The notes under the pieces were generated by a model. That model ran no database searches. It was not told the DNA's origin and worked only from the letters and a program-made list of their open reading frames with translations. Source: Thiohalospira sp046546335 (GTDB taxonomy: Bacteria > Pseudomonadota > Gammaproteobacteria > Thiohalospirales > Thiohalospiraceae). From it: a stretch of DNA of 11,579 bases. The stretch lies in NCBI RefSeq assembly GCF_046546335.1, contig NZ_JBKGYA010000056.1; one strand, given 5' to 3'. Position numbers and translations under genes: made by a program. Below are positions 8,071-11,579 of the stretch, piece by piece (within the stretch, counting starts at the first letter, position 1; each line of letters opens with the position of its first letter).

Positions 8071-9318
8071 ATGTTCCGGCCCCTGCCCCTATTCGTCGGT
8101 CTGCGCTATACCCGCGCCAAGCGCCGTAACGGCTTCATCTCCTTCATCTCGCTGACCTCCATGGCCGGGATCGTCCTCGGCGTCATGGCACTCATCGTGG
8201 TGCTGTCGGTGATGAACGGTTTCCAGAACGAGGTCCGGGAGCGGATCCTCGGCATGACCGCCCATATGGAGGTCCAGGAGAGTAAGGAGGGCCTCGCCGA
8301 CTGGGAGGCGGTGGCCGAACGGGGACGCGCCATGGACGGGGTCGAGGGCGCCGCGCCCTACGTCCGGGGCGAGGCGATGTTCACCCATCGCAGCTACGTC
8401 CAGGGAGGCATGGTCAACGGGATCCTCCCCGAGGAGGAGTCCGCGATCTCCCTGGCGGGGGAGAGCATGGAATCGGGCCGGCTCGAGGACCTGGCCGCCG
8501 GCGAATACGGGATCGTCCTGGGCAGCGGGCTGGCACGCCAGCTCGGGGTCACGGTAGGTGATCCGGTGGTCCTGGTGACCCCCAAGGCCAACATGGGACC
8601 GACCGGTTTCGTGCCGCGCCTCAAGCGCTTCAAGGTAGTCGGCGTCTTCGAGGTGGGGATGCACGAGTACGACTCGGCGCTTGCCTACATCCACCTGGAG
8701 GATGCCCGGAAGCTCTATCGCATGGGGGACCGGGTGACCGGCGTGCGCCTGATCATGGATGAACTCTTCAACGCCCCCGAGCGGGCGGCGGAGCTGGAGT
8801 CCGAACTGGGACAGGGCTACTGGGTAACGGACTGGACGCAGCGCCATGCCAACTTCTTCCGGGCGCTGAAGATCGAGAAGGCGGCGATGTTCATCATCCT
8901 CTCCCTCATCGTCGCCGTGGCCGCCTTCAACATCGTCTCCACCCTGGTGATGATGGTCACCGACAAGCAGGGTGACATCGCCATCCTGCGGACCCTGGGC
9001 GCATCGCCGCGGACCATCATGGCGATCTTCGTCATCCAGGGGACGGTCATCGGGGCGGTGGGGACCCTGCTGGGAACCGGCGCCGGCATCCTGGTGGCGA
9101 CCAATATCGACACCATCGTTCCGGCCCTGGAGGAGTTCTTCGGCATGGAATTCCTGCCGGCCAGTGTCTACTACATCAGCGAGCTGCCCTCCGAGCTGCG
9201 CTGGTCGGAGGTGGGGACCATCGCTGGAGTGTCCTTCGGCCTGAGCGCCCTGGCGACCCTCTACCCCGCCTGGCGGGCGGCACGCACGCGACCGGCGGAG
9301 GCCCTGCGCCATGAGTGA
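8071..9318 (+). CDS. Lipoprotein-releasing ABC transporter permease (LolC/LolE family)
   Basis: A 415-residue inner-membrane protein of the MacB/FtsX-like type. One transmembrane helix is near the N-terminus (about 24-48), followed by a large periplasmic domain (about 50-268), then three helices (about 270-294, 314-342 and 380-400). Family phrases are GLRYTRAKRRNGFISFIS at the start, VLSVMNGFQNEVRERILG (45-61), DKQGDIAILRTLGASPRTI (298-316) and YPAWRAARTRPAEALRHE at the end. With LolD it would extract outer-membrane lipoproteins from the inner membrane and pass them to LolA. Only one permease gene is present before lolD, suggesting a homodimeric LolF-type transporter instead of LolC plus LolE. 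GGGGAGG lies 10 bases upstream, at the end of sfsA, and the gene overlaps lolD by 8 bases. Confidence 0.93.
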   Translation: MFRPLPLFVGLRYTRAKRRNGFISFISLTSMAGIVLGVMALIVVLSVMNGFQNEVRERILGMTAHMEVQESKEGLADWEAVAERGRAMDGVEGAAPYVRGEAMFTHRSYVQGGMVNGILPEEESAISLAGESMESGRLEDLAAGEYGIVLGSGLARQLGVTVGDPVVLVTPKANMGPTGFVPRLKRFKVVGVFEVGMHEYDSALAYIHLEDARKLYRMGDRVTGVRLIMDELFNAPERAAELESELGQGYWVTDWTQRHANFFRALKIEKAAMFIILSLIVAVAAFNIVSTLVMMVTDKQGDIAILRTLGASPRTIMAIFVIQGTVIGAVGTLLGTGAGILVATNIDTIVPALEEFFGMEFLPASVYYISELPSELRWSEVGTIAGVSFGLSALATLYPAWRAARTRPAEALRHE

Positions 9319-10021
9319 GAACGAGAGTTCTTTCGAGCCCGTACTGCGTGCCCGCGGACTCTGCCACAGCTATACCGAGGCGCGCACGCCGTTGACCATT
9401 CTCGATGGCGTCGACCTTGCGATCGCCCCCGGGGAGCGGGTCGCCATCGTCGGCTCCTCGGGCTCTGGAAAGAGCACCCTGCTCCACCTCCTCGGCGGCC
9501 TGGATCGGCCCACCGCGGGGGAGGTGGAGGTGGCGGGCGAGCGTCTCTCCGCCATGGACGAGGTCGCCCGCGGTCGCCTGCGCAACCGGGTGCTCGGTTT
9601 CGTCTACCAGTTCCACCACCTTCTGCCGGAGTTCTCCGCCCTGGAGAATGTCGCCATGCCGCTGCTCATCCGCGGTGAGCCGCCCCGGCGGGCGCGCGAG
9701 GCCGCCACGGCCATGCTGGAGCGGACGGGGCTGGGGGAGCGCCTGGAGCACCGGCCGGCGGAGCTCTCCGGCGGTGAGCGCCAGCGGGCGGCCATCGCCC
9801 GCGCCCTGGTCACCGATCCCCGCTGCGTCCTTGCCGACGAGCCCACCGGCAATCTCGACCGGCGCACGGCCGCCCGGATCCACGACCTCATGGAGTCGCT
9901 CAATCGCGACCTGGGGACCGCCTTCGTGGTGGTGACTCACGACCCCGACCTGGCGTCCCACATGGGGCGGACGTTGCAGCTGGTGGACGGCGTCCTCTCG
10001 GAACCCGAGCAGATCGCCTAG
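9311..10021 (+). CDS. lolD: Lipoprotein-releasing system ATP-binding protein LolD
   Basis: A 236-residue ABC ATPase that powers lipoprotein release from the inner membrane. All nucleotide-binding motifs are present: Walker A GSSGSGKST (48-56), Q-loop YQFHHLLPEFSALENVAMPL (99-118, typical of LolD), signature LSGGERQR (152-159), Walker B CVLADEPTGNLD (172-183) and the switch His210 in VVVTHD. It has no membrane segment and would bind the cytoplasmic side of the permease encoded immediately upstream. Its ATG overlaps the permease stop by 8 bases, with GGAGG 9 bases before it, indicating coupled translation. Its TAG stop overlaps the TAG of the convergent DUF2062 gene. Confidence 0.96.
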   Translation: MSENESSFEPVLRARGLCHSYTEARTPLTILDGVDLAIAPGERVAIVGSSGSGKSTLLHLLGGLDRPTAGEVEVAGERLSAMDEVARGRLRNRVLGFVYQFHHLLPEFSALENVAMPLLIRGEPPRRAREAATAMLERTGLGERLEHRPAELSGGERQRAAIARALVTDPRCVLADEPTGNLDRRTAARIHDLMESLNRDLGTAFVVVTHDPDLASHMGRTLQLVDGVLSEPEQIA

Positions 10022-10548
10022 CCGGGCCGCTGCCTGCGCGTGCGCTGGCGGCGCCGGCGCAGTTGTTGCAGAACCGCCAGCCGCCAGAGTCCACGCACGA
10101 CCAGATAGCTCGCCGCCGCCCCCGCCAGCCCCAGGATGGCCCCGCCCAGCAGGAGCGGGGCCCAGATCCTTTCCAGTTCCGCCAGGACCCACTCCAGGGT
10201 CGGTTCAAAGGGGGCGTAGAGCATCGGCCGGCCCAGGACCGCGCTGCCGGTCTGCAGGGCGGCGTAGATCATGGGCGGGATGGTGAGCGGGTTGGAGACC
10301 CAGACGAAGAGCACCGCCAGGGGCAGATTCACCCGGAAGAAGATGGCGATGAGGGCGGCGATGGCCATCTGCCCCAGCGTGGGGATGAAGGCGACGAAGA
10401 CCCCCGCCGCGACGCCCCCGGCGGCGGAGCGGCGGTTGAGGTGGAAGAGGTTGGGATCGTGGAGCCACTCCCCCAGCCAGCGCAGATGGCGGTGGTCGCG
10501 TATGTGGGCGTGGGAGGGGAGCAGGCGTCGGAAGAAGTGCTTGGGCAT
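10018..10548 (-). CDS. DUF2062 domain membrane protein
   Basis: A 176-residue protein with a basic start MPKHFFRRLLPSH, the DUF2062-type core (about 35-155) and a very arginine-rich tail (RRRRQRTRRQRPG). Hydrophobic segments lie at about 43-71, 76-100 and 128-155. The core includes SAAGGVAAGVFVAFIPTLGQ (41-60) and WVSNPLTIPPMIYA (83-96), which are recognisable family phrases. Its function is not established; it is frequently found beside comEC in gammaproteobacteria, as here. The ATG at 10548 is preferred because family members begin with MPK-F; a GTG at 10578 would add ten residues. Neither has a clear ribosome binding site. The gene is divergent from comEC with 58 bases between the starts. 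Confidence 0.88.
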   Translation of the reverse strand: MPKHFFRRLLPSHAHIRDHRHLRWLGEWLHDPNLFHLNRRSAAGGVAAGVFVAFIPTLGQMAIAALIAIFFRVNLPLAVLFVWVSNPLTIPPMIYAALQTGSAVLGRPMLYAPFEPTLEWVLAELERIWAPLLLGGAILGLAGAAASYLVVRGLWRLAVLQQLRRRRQRTRRQRPG

Positions 10549-10606
10549 CCGGAGACCGCCGATGATAGGCTCGTTCACGGGTCACGGATGATATCAGGGC
10601 GAGGCC

Positions 10607-11579
10607 ATGATCGCAGGGACGCTGGCCTTCATAGCCGGGGTGGGGGCCGTCCACCTCCTGCCGGCACTGCCGTCTTGGTGGGGCCCCTGGCTCCTGTCGG
10701 GTCTGTTGGTGCCGTTGCTGCCGCGGGCCGTGGCGCTGCCGCTGCTGGCGGGGCTGTTCGGCTTCGGCTGGTCCCTGTGGCAGGCAGCGACCCCGGCGCC
10801 GCTGCCCGCCGAACTCGCTGGCGAGGAGGTGCGGCTGGTGGGCGAGGTGGTCGGTCTGGCGGAGCCCGACGGCCGCCGGACCCGGTTCCTCTTCCGCGTC
10901 CAGCGGGCGCTGGTGGACGGTCGGCCCGTAGCGGTGGCCGGCCGCGTCCGGCTCGACTGGTACGGTGAAACGCCGGCCCTGCATCCGGGGCAGCGGCTCG
11001 GCCTCACCGCCCGCCTGAAGCAGCCGCGCCGCTTCGCCAATCCTGGCGGCTTCGATTACGCCGGCTGGCTCTACCGCGAAGGGATCACCGCCACCGGCTG
11101 GGTCCGCTCCGCGCCGGTCGCCCACCATCCATCGGGGGCCGCGCCGGTGGACCGACTGCGCGCCACCCTCGGCGAGCGGCTGGCCTCCACCCTGCCACCG
11201 GGGGCGGAGGCCCCCGGGCTCCTGCGGGCCCTGGCGCTGGGGGACCGGCGCGATATCACCGACGAGCAGTGGTCGACCCTGCTGGCTACCGGCACCAACC
11301 ACCTGGTGGCCATCTCCGGGCTCCACGTCGGCCTGGTGGCCGGACTCGCCTGGGGGGTGACCCGGCGGCTGTGGCCCCGCGTGCCGGGCCTGGCCGCGGT
11401 CCTGTCCGCTCCCCGGGCGGCGGTGCTCATGGGCGGCCTGGCGGCGACCGCCTACGCCGCCCTGGCCGGCTTCGCCATCCCCACCCAGCGGGCGCTGGCG
11501 ATGCTCCTGGTGGCCGGCCTCCTGCTCTGGTGGTACCGGCCGGCGCGGCCGGCCCACGGGCTGGCAGCGGCCGCCTGGC
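10607..11579 (+). CDS. comEC: ComEC/Rec2 family DNA internalisation protein (partial, C-terminus outside window)
   Basis: The open frame runs 324 codons from ATG at 10607 to the right edge without a stop. ComEC forms the inner-membrane channel that brings single-stranded DNA into the cytoplasm during natural transformation. Two to three N-terminal hydrophobic segments (about 1-20 and 27-60) lead to a soluble OB-fold-like DUF4131 region (about 70-170, with LHPGQRLGLTARLKQPRRFANPGGFDYAGWLYREGI). The start of the Competence domain follows, with GLLRALALGDRRDI (204-217), GTNHLVAISGLHVGLVAG (229-246) and LAGFAIPTQRAL (286-297), all hallmark segments. The metallo-beta-lactamase-like C-terminal domain, if present, lies outside. 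AGGGCGAGG precedes the ATG. It indicates potential natural competence, though a complete gene cannot be confirmed here. Confidence 0.92.
   Translation, partial: MIAGTLAFIAGVGAVHLLPALPSWWGPWLLSGLLVPLLPRAVALPLLAGLFGFGWSLWQAATPAPLPAELAGEEVRLVGEVVGLAEPDGRRTRFLFRVQRALVDGRPVAVAGRVRLDWYGETPALHPGQRLGLTARLKQPRRFANPGGFDYAGWLYREGITATGWVRSAPVAHHPSGAAPVDRLRATLGERLASTLPPGAEAPGLLRALALGDRRDITDEQWSTLLATGTNHLVAISGLHVGLVAGLAWGVTRRLWPRVPGLAAVLSAPRAAVLMGGLAATAYAALAGFAIPTQRALAMLLVAGLLLWWYRPARPAHGLAAAAW

Noticed and set aside
8089..9312. A 407-codon minus-strand frame opposite the Lol permease gene
   Set aside because: Its product is His/Asp/Gly-rich without family motifs, while the plus strand encodes a clear LolC/E-family permease.
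10561..10593. Direct repeat GATGATA (10561 and 10587) in the gap between the DUF2062 gene and comEC
   Set aside because: Seven bases repeated once in a 58-base gap is not enough to call an operator.

Overview
The window looks like a chromosomal segment of a high-GC (about 70% by eye) gammaproteobacterium. The evidence is a RelA with the gammaproteobacterial domain order, the pair lolC/E-type permease plus lolD, SfsA, a DUF2062 protein divergent from comEC, and an agmatine-to-putrescine pathway (aguA, aguB). A halophilic or sulfur-oxidising Ectothiorhodospiraceae/Thiohalospiraceae-like bacterium would fit the GC content and acidic proteins, but that placement is inference. There are no phage genes, transposases, tRNAs, rRNAs or CRISPR arrays. 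Almost every long extra open frame is an antisense or out-of-frame shadow caused by the GC-rich codon use.

Left part (1-2690). A spermidine-synthase-like methyltransferase runs off the left edge on the minus strand. It is divergent from a sigma-54-dependent activator with an N-terminal PAS domain rich in Cys and His. The activator converges on a secreted rhodanese-like protein, and a strong GC hairpin between the two probably terminates transcription.

Centre-left (2753-4902). The minus strand carries aguA (agmatine deiminase) then aguB (N-carbamoylputrescine amidase), which together convert agmatine to putrescine. The rhodanese gene lies 62 bases downstream of aguB and may be cotranscribed. 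Between aguA and aguB sits a 112-base nested palindrome: 30-base arms matching at 28 positions, enclosing two smaller hairpins with the same four-base loop. It is the most unusual non-coding structure in the window.

Centre-right (5097-10021). A plus-strand run relA-sfsA-lolC/E-lolD has short gaps or overlaps. RelA combines a RelA-type EFDD synthetase motif with an apparently complete HD hydrolase site, so it may both make and degrade (p)ppGpp. The single Lol permease followed directly by LolD suggests a LolF-type homodimeric lipoprotein exporter.

Right end (10018-11579). A DUF2062 membrane protein on the minus strand shares a CTAG stop-codon overlap with lolD. It is divergent from the N-terminal part of comEC (DNA uptake channel), which is cut by the right edge.

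I did not find a demonstrably new multi-gene system. The items most worth following are the nested palindrome, the RelA with an intact hydrolase site, and the Cys-rich PAS sigma-54 regulator facing a Cys-rich exported rhodanese.
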